Shown here: in pieces, positions 7,598-16,001 of the stretch
Position numbering within the stretch: the first letter of the stretch is position 1
Layout of the letters: each line of letters opens with the position of its first letter
Assembly: GCF_004745425.1 (NCBI RefSeq)
Contig: NZ_PGGK01000017.1
Span: 1 to 46,334 of the forward strand
Length of the DNA stretch: 46,334 bases
Direction: 5' to 3'
DNA from: Methanolobus halotolerans
GTDB lineage: Archaea > Halobacteriota > Methanosarcinia > Methanosarcinales > Methanosarcinaceae
The notes under the pieces: model-generated
The model's input: only the letters and a program-made list of their open reading frames with translations
The model's database searches: none
Told to the model about the DNA's origin: nothing
Program-made: the position numbers and the translations under genes

Positions 7598-7636
7598 GTA
7601 TATAACACTTTTTAAAAAACTAACTTTAGCTAAAGT
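7598..7636 (-). promoter_or_regulatory. thiC promoter with 14-bp palindromic operator candidate
   Basis: A TATA box reading TTATATAC on the minus strand lies at 7598-7605. A perfect 14-bp palindrome ACTTTAGCTAAAGT lies at 7623-7636, just upstream. In many archaea thiamine genes are controlled by a ThiR-type repressor rather than a riboswitch; this site is a candidate, inferred from position and symmetry. Confidence 0.45.
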
Positions 7637-7868
7637 CAAGTTTAGTTTAGTGCATTGGAATATTAAACTTTAAGATTGCAATTCAAATAGAAATAAGACA
7701 GAAAACAGCATCATGCAAACTATTGAGTGATCGGAACATAGATAAGATGATTTACCACTTATTTTAAACAAGTAAAGTATATCTTATAAGTACTCATAAA
7801 AACTTGAATTGGCCATTAAAGATGCAACAAAAGCAGAAAAGAACAGAATGAAAGAGAGGAAAAATAAT
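7637..7868. other. Non-coding stretch between aglJ and the thiC promoter
   Basis: A/T-rich sequence with no supportable gene. On the minus strand the first 30 bases after aglJ are T-rich and probably terminate the tbp-aglJ transcript. The repeats AAGTTTAG and ATTAAACTTTAA near 7638-7672 may be additional half-sites of the thiC regulator. Confidence 0.4.
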
Positions 7869-8798
7869 CTATTCATTCATATCTTCTGAAAGTTTACGCA
7901 GTGCACGCATGTGTTCCCTGTGGAGGGAAACGACAAGGTCGCTCAGCATACCAAACACAAACATCTGGAAACCGGCAATTATGAGAAGAGCCGTAAGTAC
8001 GCTGAGTGGAATACGAGTGATGCCCTGTAGCCATTCGGAAATCACGAAAAGACCCGTAATAAAGCCGGCCAGGATAAAAAACCCGCCGATCAACCCGAAA
8101 TAGAACATAGGATTATGCATTTTTGCCATTTTATAGATGGTTCTGGCAATCCTGAACCCGTCTTTCACCGGATTGAGCTTAGTGCTGGCTTTTGAATGTC
8201 TTTCCAGATAGGAGATCGGGACCACTTCGATCCTGTGATCCCTTTTAACGCTTTCAATTGTCATCTCAGACTCTATCTCAAAGCCGATTTCCTGTAGTTC
8301 AAAAGATTTTATCGCCCTGCGGGTATAACCCCTGTAGCCGGAAAGTATATCGTCGAGCCATTGACCGTATGCGAAACCGAAGAATTTATTGAGAATGCGA
8401 TTACCCATACGGTTCAGGCGTGTAAAGGCCCCGGCATCATAGTCAGCAAACCTGTTGCCTATGACCTGGTCGGCAAGGCCTTCCCTGAGAGGTTTCAGAA
8501 CTACGTGTATATCACTTGCCAGATAGGTACCATCCCCGTCTATCATGACAACATAATCACTGTTAATCAGTTCAAAGGCCTCCTGGATGGCCTGACCCTT
8601 GCCCCTGCCACTCTGGACAACGACTTCTGCACCTTCCGCTTCAGCGATATCGCGCGTCCTGTCTGAACTATGTCCATCTATAACGAGAATATTGTCGAAA
8701 CCTTCGGACCTGAAATCCTTTATAAGCTGTCCGATAGTGGCCTCTTCGTTTAACGCTGGTATAAGGACACAAACATCTTCGTTTGACAAAGAACTCAC
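7869..8798 (-). CDS. aglJ: Dolichyl-phosphate hexosyltransferase, AglJ-like (GT2 family)
   Basis: 309 residues. A GT-A fold starts with VLIPALNEEATIG; the metal-binding DGD is at residues 87-89 (MIDGDGTY). A conserved DDILSGYRGYTRRAIKSF lies mid-protein, and two membrane helices (about 233-258 and 265-292) end it, followed by a basic amphipathic tail. AglJ-type enzymes charge dolichol phosphate with the first sugar of the S-layer N-glycan on the cytoplasmic side. It begins 11 bases after tbp ends, so both are probably cotranscribed. The specific sugar is not predictable. It stops with TAG. Confidence 0.82.
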   Translation of the reverse strand: MSSLSNEDVCVLIPALNEEATIGQLIKDFRSEGFDNILVIDGHSSDRTRDIAEAEGAEVVVQSGRGKGQAIQEAFELINSDYVVMIDGDGTYLASDIHVVLKPLREGLADQVIGNRFADYDAGAFTRLNRMGNRILNKFFGFAYGQWLDDILSGYRGYTRRAIKSFELQEIGFEIESEMTIESVKRDHRIEVVPISYLERHSKASTKLNPVKDGFRIARTIYKMAKMHNPMFYFGLIGGFFILAGFITGLFVISEWLQGITRIPLSVLTALLIIAGFQMFVFGMLSDLVVSLHREHMRALRKLSEDMNE

Positions 8799-8809
8799 AT
8801 TTGTCCTTT

Positions 8810-9361
8810 TTAGAGCAGTCCCATACTGTCTAGTTGCTGTCTTACGACTTCAACACCCTGCTCACAGTTCTCAGGGGATTTACCACCTGTAACCACCAGT
8901 TTGCCTGAGCTGAAGATCAGTACTACGACCTTCGGATCATCAATACGGTAGACAAGTCCCGGGAACTGTTCGGGTTCATATTCAATGTTCTCAAGACCAA
9001 GACCTATTGCGATTGCATTCAGATTGAGCACTGCCTGAAGGTCAGCAGAAGCAACGATGTTCTGTACGGTGATTTCAGGATCATCTATGGTCTTGATGCC
9101 AATACCATTGAGCTTTTTTGCCATATTGCCTATTACAGTGTGGACATCAGCTACGTTCTTTGCCCCTGTGCATACCACCTTTCCAGATGTGAAGACCAAA
9201 AATGCAGCCTTGGGGTCAGAAACCCTGTACACAAGTCCGGGGAACTTCTGTTTATTATACTCAGCGCCCTCGAATTCTGCCTCTATCTTGGTAAGGTCGA
9301 ACTCCTCTGCAAGTTTAGTAGATGCTACTACATTTTCAATCTTTATGTTATAATCTGACAT
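8810..9361 (-). CDS. tbp: TATA-box-binding protein
   Basis: 183 residues made of two direct repeats of about 90 residues, each with the FPGLVYR and FxSGKxVxTGxK signatures ([12 protein letters not shown]... [12 protein letters not shown] and [12 protein letters not shown]... [12 protein letters not shown]). It binds promoter TATA boxes and recruits TFB and RNA polymerase. The two halves differ slightly, as in all archaeal TBPs, and the acidic tail of some families is missing. The ribosome site GAGG (complement of 9369-9372) and a TATA element TTTATATAC (complement of 9405-9413) precede it. Confidence 0.97.
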   Translation of the reverse strand: MSDYNIKIENVVASTKLAEEFDLTKIEAEFEGAEYNKQKFPGLVYRVSDPKAAFLVFTSGKVVCTGAKNVADVHTVIGNMAKKLNGIGIKTIDDPEITVQNIVASADLQAVLNLNAIAIGLGLENIEYEPEQFPGLVYRIDDPKVVVLIFSSGKLVVTGGKSPENCEQGVEVVRQQLDSMGLL

Positions 9362-9368
9362 GGTATAT

Positions 9369-9413
9369 CCTCGTATTTAAAGCGGAGTAATATTCAGCAA
9401 TTGAGTATATAAA
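9369..9413 (-). promoter_or_regulatory. tbp promoter and ribosome binding site
   Basis: Minus-strand TTTATATAC at 9405-9413 is a good archaeal TATA box, followed after about 33 bases by GAGG at 9369-9372 and the ATG at 9361. A second TATA-like stretch GCTATATAAATAAG lies about 25 bases further upstream. Confidence 0.5.
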
Positions 9414-9501
9414 CTTATACCCTCTTATTTATATAGCTTTTTAAATAGATGCACAGAATTTACAAGATACCTATAATACAAACAGTATATCCGGATAAAG
9501 A

Positions 9502-10605
9502 TCAAGATTCAAAATCCTTCATGCCAGCTATCACAGCATCATATTTCTTACATACCCTCTCGATAAGATCACCATCAAGATTCCGATGTGTTGGCACCAT
9601 TATATCAGCCCCTTCGCTCACATCCAGCCCTTCCCCGGACAGACCATAATCAGGTGCTATGACAATCCCGTCCGCAGAAACCCCGATACGCAAGTCACTT
9701 ACGATGCGTGCAACCATATCGGTTGTCGGTTTTACTTTCTTACTGAATACAAGAGCTTTAGAAACGTACCTTTCCCTCATATCCTCTATCAGTTCGATAT
9801 TATCCCGCACTTTCCCGGGGTCCGAAACATTTTCCAGGGACCTGATCGCAGCGACAAGGTCGTCGAAGGTTGTAGATCCGACCTCGATGATCTCACCATC
9901 GTAATGTTTGCTGACCTGCTCGGTATATCCCCTGGATATCACCAGTTTATACACATCTGCAAGTTCCTCCAGCTCCTCTTCAGTAGGCTTGTATGCATCG
10001 ATCACCCTGAAATCCCTGATACCACACATTTCCATAAGGGATGCATACATCGGAGTCACACCAACGAACCTGCGGCCAAGCCATTTATTGAGACCACTTT
10101 GGCCACTCTGCACCTTTGAGAGTTCCACGATCTTTTTCTTAACAAGTTCAGGATCATTGGATTCAAGTCCGAAGTAGTCAGCGAAGAGAGGAGTCGTACG
10201 GAGCAGTTTAGTCCTGCCATGGGGCACAGCCTCCACAAGTCCTCTCTCTTTAAGCTCACGTATATGATCATAGGCCGAGTTACCCCTCATATCGATGAGC
10301 TCAGACTGGATAAGGGGTTGATGGTAAGCGATCATCGAAAGCGTACGAAGCATGGGCGCACTCAGTTCCTTTGGAGCCAGTGGCCTCACAATGTCAGCAT
10401 ATTCGGGTTTGACCTGCATTACATAGCGTTCCCCGAGATCCAGTATCTCAACACCGCTTTCACGACCTGCATATTCACTGATCAGTTTTCCGATGAAAGG
10501 AGCGACCTGCCTTTTGGGTTTGCCCACCAGTTTTGATAAGATTGCTATGTCAAGTGCCGACCCTGCAGCAAACAGAGCCGCTTCAATTATTTCCCTGTCT
10601 TTCAT
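9502..10605 (-). CDS. scpB: Segregation and condensation protein B with long C-terminal extension
   Basis: 367 residues from ATG at 10605. A 42-residue upstream extension is open but would overlap scpA by about 110 bases and has an unlikely composition, so it is not used. Residues 1 to about 160 are ScpB: IIEAALFAAG, two winged-helix domains, and LRTLSMIAYHQPLIQSEL. Residues about 165-367 form an additional domain roughly as large as the core, absent from standard bacterial ScpB. ScpB dimers bind ScpA and regulate SMC. The gene follows scpA by 16 bases. The role of the extension is unknown. Confidence 0.88.
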   Translation of the reverse strand: MKDREIIEAALFAAGSALDIAILSKLVGKPKRQVAPFIGKLISEYAGRESGVEILDLGERYVMQVKPEYADIVRPLAPKELSAPMLRTLSMIAYHQPLIQSELIDMRGNSAYDHIRELKERGLVEAVPHGRTKLLRTTPLFADYFGLESNDPELVKKKIVELSKVQSGQSGLNKWLGRRFVGVTPMYASLMEMCGIRDFRVIDAYKPTEEELEELADVYKLVISRGYTEQVSKHYDGEIIEVGSTTFDDLVAAIRSLENVSDPGKVRDNIELIEDMRERYVSKALVFSKKVKPTTDMVARIVSDLRIGVSADGIVIAPDYGLSGEGLDVSEGADIMVPTHRNLDGDLIERVCKKYDAVIAGMKDFES

Positions 10606-10621
10606 GATCCATACACATCTA

Positions 10622-11455
10622 TCAGGCAATAATTCCCATATTGTCGGCCGGATATACATACAGTTCACCGAACAATTCTTTTTGTGACAGCCACACCTTT
10701 TTTTCAGTAGCCAGGAAAAGAAGGGACACATAAGTCATTATATTCTCGGAACGGTTGTCAACCATTAGATCGGAAAGTACTACGAACTCCTTTTCAGCCA
10801 GGTCTCTGGTGAGCCTTTCACCGAGTGTTTTTACACGCCCGAGGATATCTTCCTCATGGGCTATCCCGAGTACCTCATCCGTAGTGACAAAAGACCTTTC
10901 TTCAATTTTGCGACGGACCCTACGGTCCTTCCTTCTGGTCTCGACCTTCTCTGCTTTCTGAAGCTCCAGGATGAGCTCCTGCAACGTAACAGGACGGGTG
11001 GCCCGCCGCCTTATGGGGAGTTTTGGAACAGGATACTCCTCAACATCATAGAAATCAAGTTCATCTTCGAGCATCTCAAGGTCATTCTCATCCTCTTGAT
11101 CCTGCACTATACCCGTGGATTTCATTCGCAGAAGGATTGATGCATATAACAGGGTCCTGCCGGATATCCGAAGATCCGTCATCTGCATCTGCTCTATGCG
11201 CTCAAGGAACATATCGGTCACATTCATGATATCGATATCCCAGGGATTGATATCTCCATTCTTGGCAAGGTTCATAAGAATCTCGACCGGCTCACTGAGC
11301 ACGTCATCTGAGAATTCAAGCAGAGACTCATCTACACCAAGCGACCGGAGAGTCTCCATGAATTCAGGATCGATGGTACCAGGAAGAGGAATCTCCGTTA
11401 AAGGAACTACTTCCACAGACTGACCAATGTCCGCATCTTCAATGACTTCATTCAA
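10622..11455 (-). CDS. scpA: Segregation and condensation protein A (kleisin)
   Basis: 277 residues. The kleisin core shows PVEILMNLAKNGDINPWDIDI, and FLERIEQMQMTDLRISGRTLLYASILLRMKS corresponds to the amino-terminal SMC-neck helices. The carboxy terminus (VVLSDLMVDNRSENIMTYVSLLFLA... and ELFGELYVYP) is the winged helix that contacts the SMC head cap. An acidic linker (about 118-145) joins them. The first four bases overlap the smc stop region (ATGA), indicating translational coupling in an smc-scpA-scpB operon. Acts on the chromosome in the cytoplasm. Confidence 0.93.
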   Translation of the reverse strand: MNEVIEDADIGQSVEVVPLTEIPLPGTIDPEFMETLRSLGVDESLLEFSDDVLSEPVEILMNLAKNGDINPWDIDIMNVTDMFLERIEQMQMTDLRISGRTLLYASILLRMKSTGIVQDQEDENDLEMLEDELDFYDVEEYPVPKLPIRRRATRPVTLQELILELQKAEKVETRRKDRRVRRKIEERSFVTTDEVLGIAHEEDILGRVKTLGERLTRDLAEKEFVVLSDLMVDNRSENIMTYVSLLFLATEKKVWLSQKELFGELYVYPADNMGIIA

Positions 11456-14400
11456 CGCAACTTCACTCCCGTGATACTTGTGATATTATTTTCCTGCATG
11501 GCGACACCTATTGTCCGTTCTGCAGCCTCTATCATTGGTTTCCTGAGGGAGACCACGATGAATTGTGCATCAGCAACAGCTTTTTTAACACGTTGTGCAA
11601 CCCTTCCTGCATTGGCACCGTCCAGGAACATATCGATCTCGTCAAATGCATAAAATGGAGCAGGACGATACTGCTGGATGGCAAATACAAAGGAAAGAGC
11701 TGTCAGGCTCTTCTCTCCTCCGGACATTGCCTCAAGGCGCTGTAATGTCTTTTCTTTTGGTTGTGCTTTAAGGGTCAGTCCTCCTGAAAAAGGATCGTCA
11801 TAACTGTCAAGCACAAGCGCTCCTGTACCGTCCGAAAGCTCATTGAATATTTCCTTAAAGGGCTCGTTTATTCCATGATATGTGACCATAAAGGTATCTT
11901 TTTTAAGCTCTTCGTACTGCTTTATTCTTTCAAGGATCTGTTCCCTTTCCGTTGAAAGAGTGTCACGCCGTGTGACAAGCTCGTTAAGCCTCAGTTCCAC
12001 TTCATCATACTCATCGATGGCACGCATATTCACAGGTTCGAGCTTCTCCATCGCCTTTTCAATTGAAGATATCCTTGTGCGCACGGTCTCATAGTTCGGG
12101 ACCTCCTCACTTTCCTCGATACCACGCCTGAGAAGCTCTTCACTTAGTTCCTCTATCTGCTCTTCAAGTGCAGCCTTCGTGGCATCCAGCGCAAGTTTCT
12201 GACGATTGGCTTCGACATGTTTTGATCTGGCCTCATCGAACAGTTTCTTCACGGAGATGTGTTCAGCATGCAGCCGGGCGCGTTCCTGCTGGAGTTCCTT
12301 TAGCTCTTCTGCGAGTTCAGCCTCACGCTGTCTTTTCTCCAGAAGCGCACCTTCCAGTTCACCGATCTGCTCGTTCAACTGCTTAACACGTTGTTTATGA
12401 GTAGACTTCTTTTCATCCATAGCCCTGATCAGTTCCCGGTTCTCTTCTATCTTTGAAGTCGAGTAGTCCCTGTCGAGTTTCAATGCGTTGACATCCGATT
12501 CGATATCCCGTACCCTGCCATCAAGATGCCGGATCTGCTCGTCAAGCTGCTCTGCCTGCCGGCTGAGTTCCGGAACCTCGGATCCTGCAAGTTTTTCTTC
12601 AAGTTTGGATATATCATCCTCCAGAGATTCAACAAGCATGCTCTTTTGCTCTTTAAGTGAAACAACAGTCTCCATCTCTTCCCGCATTTCCTTACGGGAG
12701 ACCTCTATCTCAAGGAGTTCGGAATTCTTTGATTCAATGAGCTGGGAAAGGCGTTCACCACGTCCGGCGATCTCCTCGATAAACATCTCCTTTTTCGATA
12801 TATCATTATCATGGTCATGGATCTCGCGGTTCACCTGTGCGATATGGCTCTCGATCTGGTCGAGTTTCTTTATAGCCGTGCTTCGCCTGGAATCGTACTC
12901 AGTGATCTTTTCCGCAAGTTTTACGAGCTTATCCTTCTCGGAAGCCGCAAATGAGAGACCGCTTGATCGCTGTTTCGAACCTCCCACCATGGCACCGCTC
13001 TTCTCGACTACATCACCTTCAAGTGTCACCATCCTCAGGCCGCCCATCAGACGACGGGCATTTGTCAGGGTGTCGACGATAAGCGTGTCCCTGAAAACGT
13101 ACCAGAAGGCGGGTTCGAACTTAGGGTCAAAGTCAATGAGGTCCAGAGCATAGCCGATCACTCCTTCCCTGTCAGAGAGATTCTTATATGGCCTGCGTTG
13201 CTCCAACTTGTTCAGGGGCAAAAATGTTGCTCTTCCACCCCTTCCACGTTTGAGAAAATCGATCGCGCGAGCTCCGTCTTCGTCATTCTCAACAACAATG
13301 GCCTGCATCCTTCCACCTGCAGATATCTCAAGGGCTGTGGAATATTTCTGATCCACACTTCCAAGTTCGGCAATGGTCCCGTATATACCAGGCAATCCAT
13401 GGTGTTTTTTCTCATTCATCACCATTTCGACTGCCTTAGAATAGTTGCTGTGGTCCTCAGATGCCCTTACACGGACCTCGATACGTGCATAATCCTTCTC
13501 GTAGGTGCGCAGTTCATTCTCAAGGTCCTTGATAACAGACTGTATCTGAGCACGGTTACGTTCGAGATCATCGATATCCCTGGTCAGTGTGTCTATTTTC
13601 TCATTCAGTTTTTCAATGTCATATTTTACCGATAGAGTGTCACTGTCAGAAGACTTGGCTTTGGACTTTGCATCCTCTATCTCACTTTCGATATCCCTCA
13701 CTTCAGCAGACTTTCGCCGGAGTGCATCCAGTAACCGGTCCTCCTGACGCATCAACTCATTCTTTTCGTTCTTTGCAAGTTCAAGCCCGGACTTCAGCCC
13801 GGAAACCTCATCCCGGGTCTGTGCAAATTTGGCATCAACATCAGCAATCTTGCTCTGCAGGATCACCCTTTCAGTCTTGCGTTCCGACATCTCGGCAAGG
13901 ATACCGTCTTTGCGCACGGATTCCTCGGATATCCGCCCGTCGAGTTCTTCAAGCCTGCCTTTGATCTCATCGATCTCGACAAAGGTCTTCCTTCTTCTGG
14001 ACTCGATATCCTCCATCTCATTGTCTGCAAGCTCGATGCTGCCATTGCAGCGTGATATCTCACCCCTTATCTCCTCAATGTCCTTCTTGACCCGGATCTG
14101 CTCGTCCTCTCCCATTTTGTGGATAGTGGAAGTCATATCTTCCAGGGCGTTCTCCAGTTCCTCTACTTTTTTCTGGCGTTCCTCAAGTGCCTGACCAAGC
14201 TTATCAAGCACACCTTCCTTTGACAGGATATCAGCTCCCACAGAATCCAGTTCGACCTTTGCATCCTTGAGCTTTGCAAGGAGTACAAAACCCTCGAATT
14301 TCATCTTCTCTTCTTTGAGGGACTGATAATTGAGTGCCTGATCACGCTCAGCCTTAAGTTTTACGAGTTGCTGACCGACCTCTTCGATGATGATATCGAC

Positions 14401-14976
14401 CCTTTCGACCCTCTCACGAACGATCTCAAGCTCGTTTAGTGCGCGGTCTTTCTTACTATCGAACTCTGCGACACCTGCAATCTCATCTATGATCTTCCGT
14501 CTTTCCACAGGAGTCATATTGATTATGCGAGTAACATCACCCTGCATAACCACATTATAACCTTCAGGAGTCACACCTGCCTTTGCCAGGTGGTTATGGA
14601 CATCCGTGAGACTGACAGCCTTGCCATTGAAGTAAAAATAGCTGTAATAGCCGCTATCTGTTTCACGTATCTTCCTGGTGATCGATATCTCATCACTGGC
14701 GATTGGCATCGTACGATCCGTATTATCGAACTTGATGGTAACCTGGGCAAAATCAGGTTTCCTGGAACTGTCACCATTGTAGATAAGATCGGTGAGCTTT
14801 TCAGCCCTCATGGTCCTGGAGCTGGAAAGCCCGAGCACGAAAAGGACACCGTCTATAATATTAGACTTGCCGCTACCGTTAGGTCCGGAAATTGTGGTAA
14901 AGCCTTCAAAAAACGGGATCTTTACCTTTTTACCGAAGGATTTGAAGTTGATGAACTCAATTTCCTTGATATGCAC
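11452..14976 (-). CDS. smc: Chromosome segregation ATPase SMC
   Basis: 1174 residues, normal for SMC. Walker A GPNGSGKS is at residues 31-38; a long coiled coil leads to the hinge (about 505-665, beginning near HHGLPGIYGTIAELG and containing the glycine-rich GAMVGGSKQRSSG at its end), then returns. The carboxy-terminal head carries the signature MSGGEKSLTALSF and Walker B-like PFYAFDEIDMFLD. It forms ATP-gated rings with ScpA/ScpB that fold and segregate chromosomes. AAAGGGG upstream is a good ribosome site. It follows a coiled-coil gene (15023-15847) by 46 bases. Confidence 0.97.
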   Translation of the reverse strand: MHIKEIEFINFKSFGKKVKIPFFEGFTTISGPNGSGKSNIIDGVLFVLGLSSSRTMRAEKLTDLIYNGDSSRKPDFAQVTIKFDNTDRTMPIASDEISITRKIRETDSGYYSYFYFNGKAVSLTDVHNHLAKAGVTPEGYNVVMQGDVTRIINMTPVERRKIIDEIAGVAEFDSKKDRALNELEIVRERVERVDIIIEEVGQQLVKLKAERDQALNYQSLKEEKMKFEGFVLLAKLKDAKVELDSVGADILSKEGVLDKLGQALEERQKKVEELENALEDMTSTIHKMGEDEQIRVKKDIEEIRGEISRCNGSIELADNEMEDIESRRRKTFVEIDEIKGRLEELDGRISEESVRKDGILAEMSERKTERVILQSKIADVDAKFAQTRDEVSGLKSGLELAKNEKNELMRQEDRLLDALRRKSAEVRDIESEIEDAKSKAKSSDSDTLSVKYDIEKLNEKIDTLTRDIDDLERNRAQIQSVIKDLENELRTYEKDYARIEVRVRASEDHSNYSKAVEMVMNEKKHHGLPGIYGTIAELGSVDQKYSTALEISAGGRMQAIVVENDEDGARAIDFLKRGRGGRATFLPLNKLEQRRPYKNLSDREGVIGYALDLIDFDPKFEPAFWYVFRDTLIVDTLTNARRLMGGLRMVTLEGDVVEKSGAMVGGSKQRSSGLSFAASEKDKLVKLAEKITEYDSRRSTAIKKLDQIESHIAQVNREIHDHDNDISKKEMFIEEIAGRGERLSQLIESKNSELLEIEVSRKEMREEMETVVSLKEQKSMLVESLEDDISKLEEKLAGSEVPELSRQAEQLDEQIRHLDGRVRDIESDVNALKLDRDYSTSKIEENRELIRAMDEKKSTHKQRVKQLNEQIGELEGALLEKRQREAELAEELKELQQERARLHAEHISVKKLFDEARSKHVEANRQKLALDATKAALEEQIEELSEELLRRGIEESEEVPNYETVRTRISSIEKAMEKLEPVNMRAIDEYDEVELRLNELVTRRDTLSTEREQILERIKQYEELKKDTFMVTYHGINEPFKEIFNELSDGTGALVLDSYDDPFSGGLTLKAQPKEKTLQRLEAMSGGEKSLTALSFVFAIQQYRPAPFYAFDEIDMFLDGANAGRVAQRVKKAVADAQFIVVSLRKPMIEAAERTIGVAMQENNITSITGVKLR

Positions 14977-15022
14977 GTGTTTCCCCTTTTATTAATAAAG
15001 GTCTTATAATGCCGGACAAGGA

Positions 15023-15847
15023 CTATTTCCTGCGGGTGATAATAATCACTGCATCTTCATCATCCCGAGCTTCAACGGTCTCATATTCTGTTTCAGTCTG
15101 CCTGCGTGCACTCTCTTCTTCGGCAACGATATAATCACATGGCTCACGTTGCCCCTCCCCGTTATTGCGCACTTTCCGTTCCTCATCGGTCTCGGCAACT
15201 ATATACTCAGAAGGTGGCTCAGGCTCCTGCACCCCTGGCTGAAAAGCAGGAGCAGCATCACGCACTTTAAAACGTAAATTCGAAGGACGAGAGGCAGGAG
15301 CACTGTTTTGTGAAACTTCGGGCTCATCGGTTGATCTTATGGACACCTTAGAGCTGGCCCTGCTGACAGGAGCAGCCATTTCCGGCGGAGCATGAGGCGT
15401 GATCGGAGCAGTGATCACCGGAGTTTCGGAATAAACAGGCTCAGAGGAAGGACCGGGCGCCCTTACCGGATCAGCAGGTTCATTTTCAGGCCGATATAGC
15501 CGGGGCTCCGTGTTCTCCATGGCCTTCCCGGGAGCAGGTGTGATCTCCTGTGGCTTAGTCTCCTCTTTCCTGTGGCTGGAAACGGAAAGTTCTCCAATGG
15601 AACGAAGCATGGATTTCTGGTCAAGGAGTTCATCCATTATCCCATTCAGATTGCTTGTCAGTGCCTGAACCTTATGTTCAAGCTGAACAATGCGGTTGTT
15701 GATATCCATATCGGTTTTCAGGTCGCTCCTTATTTCCCGGAGGATAGAATCACGTAAATTGATCTTTATATCCTCGATTTCCGTCTCTTTTTCCTTTAAC
15801 TGGCGCTCAAGCCGTTCAATTATAAAGTCTCTGTTTTCAGAATTCAT
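15023..15847 (-). CDS. Unknown coiled-coil protein with disordered Pro-rich middle and repeated YIVAE motif
   Basis: 274 residues, no recognised family. Residues 1-90 form heptad-rich helices (RDFIIERLERQLKEKETEIEDI...). Residues about 95-205 are rich in Pro, Ala and Ser and look disordered. The tail contains EYIVAETDEER (from 214) and DYIVAEEESAR (from 238), a looser third copy EYETVEAR (from 254), and ends in a short hydrophobic strand AVIIITRRK. GAGGT precedes the ATG. It is the first gene upstream of smc-scpA-scpB on the same strand, 46 bases away, so an accessory role in chromosome organisation is a reasonable inference, no more. It stops with TAG. Confidence 0.75.
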   Translation of the reverse strand: MNSENRDFIIERLERQLKEKETEIEDIKINLRDSILREIRSDLKTDMDINNRIVQLEHKVQALTSNLNGIMDELLDQKSMLRSIGELSVSSHRKEETKPQEITPAPGKAMENTEPRLYRPENEPADPVRAPGPSSEPVYSETPVITAPITPHAPPEMAAPVSRASSKVSIRSTDEPEVSQNSAPASRPSNLRFKVRDAAPAFQPGVQEPEPPSEYIVAETDEERKVRNNGEGQREPCDYIVAEEESARRQTETEYETVEARDDEDAVIIITRRK

Positions 15848-16001
15848 TAAATACCTCGCAAATCCATTCGGTCCCTCATTAAGTGTTTCAAAAATCTTGC
15901 GTTAATATATGGGTAAAAGTATAATATAATTTATGGTTGTAATTATCATTTTTCCAGGTTTTACAGCTTTTCCGGTCAAAGAACCCATCATAAGCCTGAA
16001 C

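Noticed and set aside
7555-7868. TPP riboswitch upstream of thiC
   Set aside because: I searched the minus strand for the CTGAGA and ACCTGA-type core elements and did not find them in a suitable arrangement.
10606-10731. 42-residue amino-terminal extension of ScpB (CPFFSWLLKKRCGCH...)
   Set aside because: It would overlap scpA by over 100 bases and is rich in Cys/Trp unlike any ScpB; the ATG at 10605 starts a standard ScpB.
13198-13635. Long open frames on the plus strand opposite smc, rad50 and moeA
   Set aside because: They mirror the coding frames of well-conserved genes on the other strand and lack ribosome sites or recognisable motifs.
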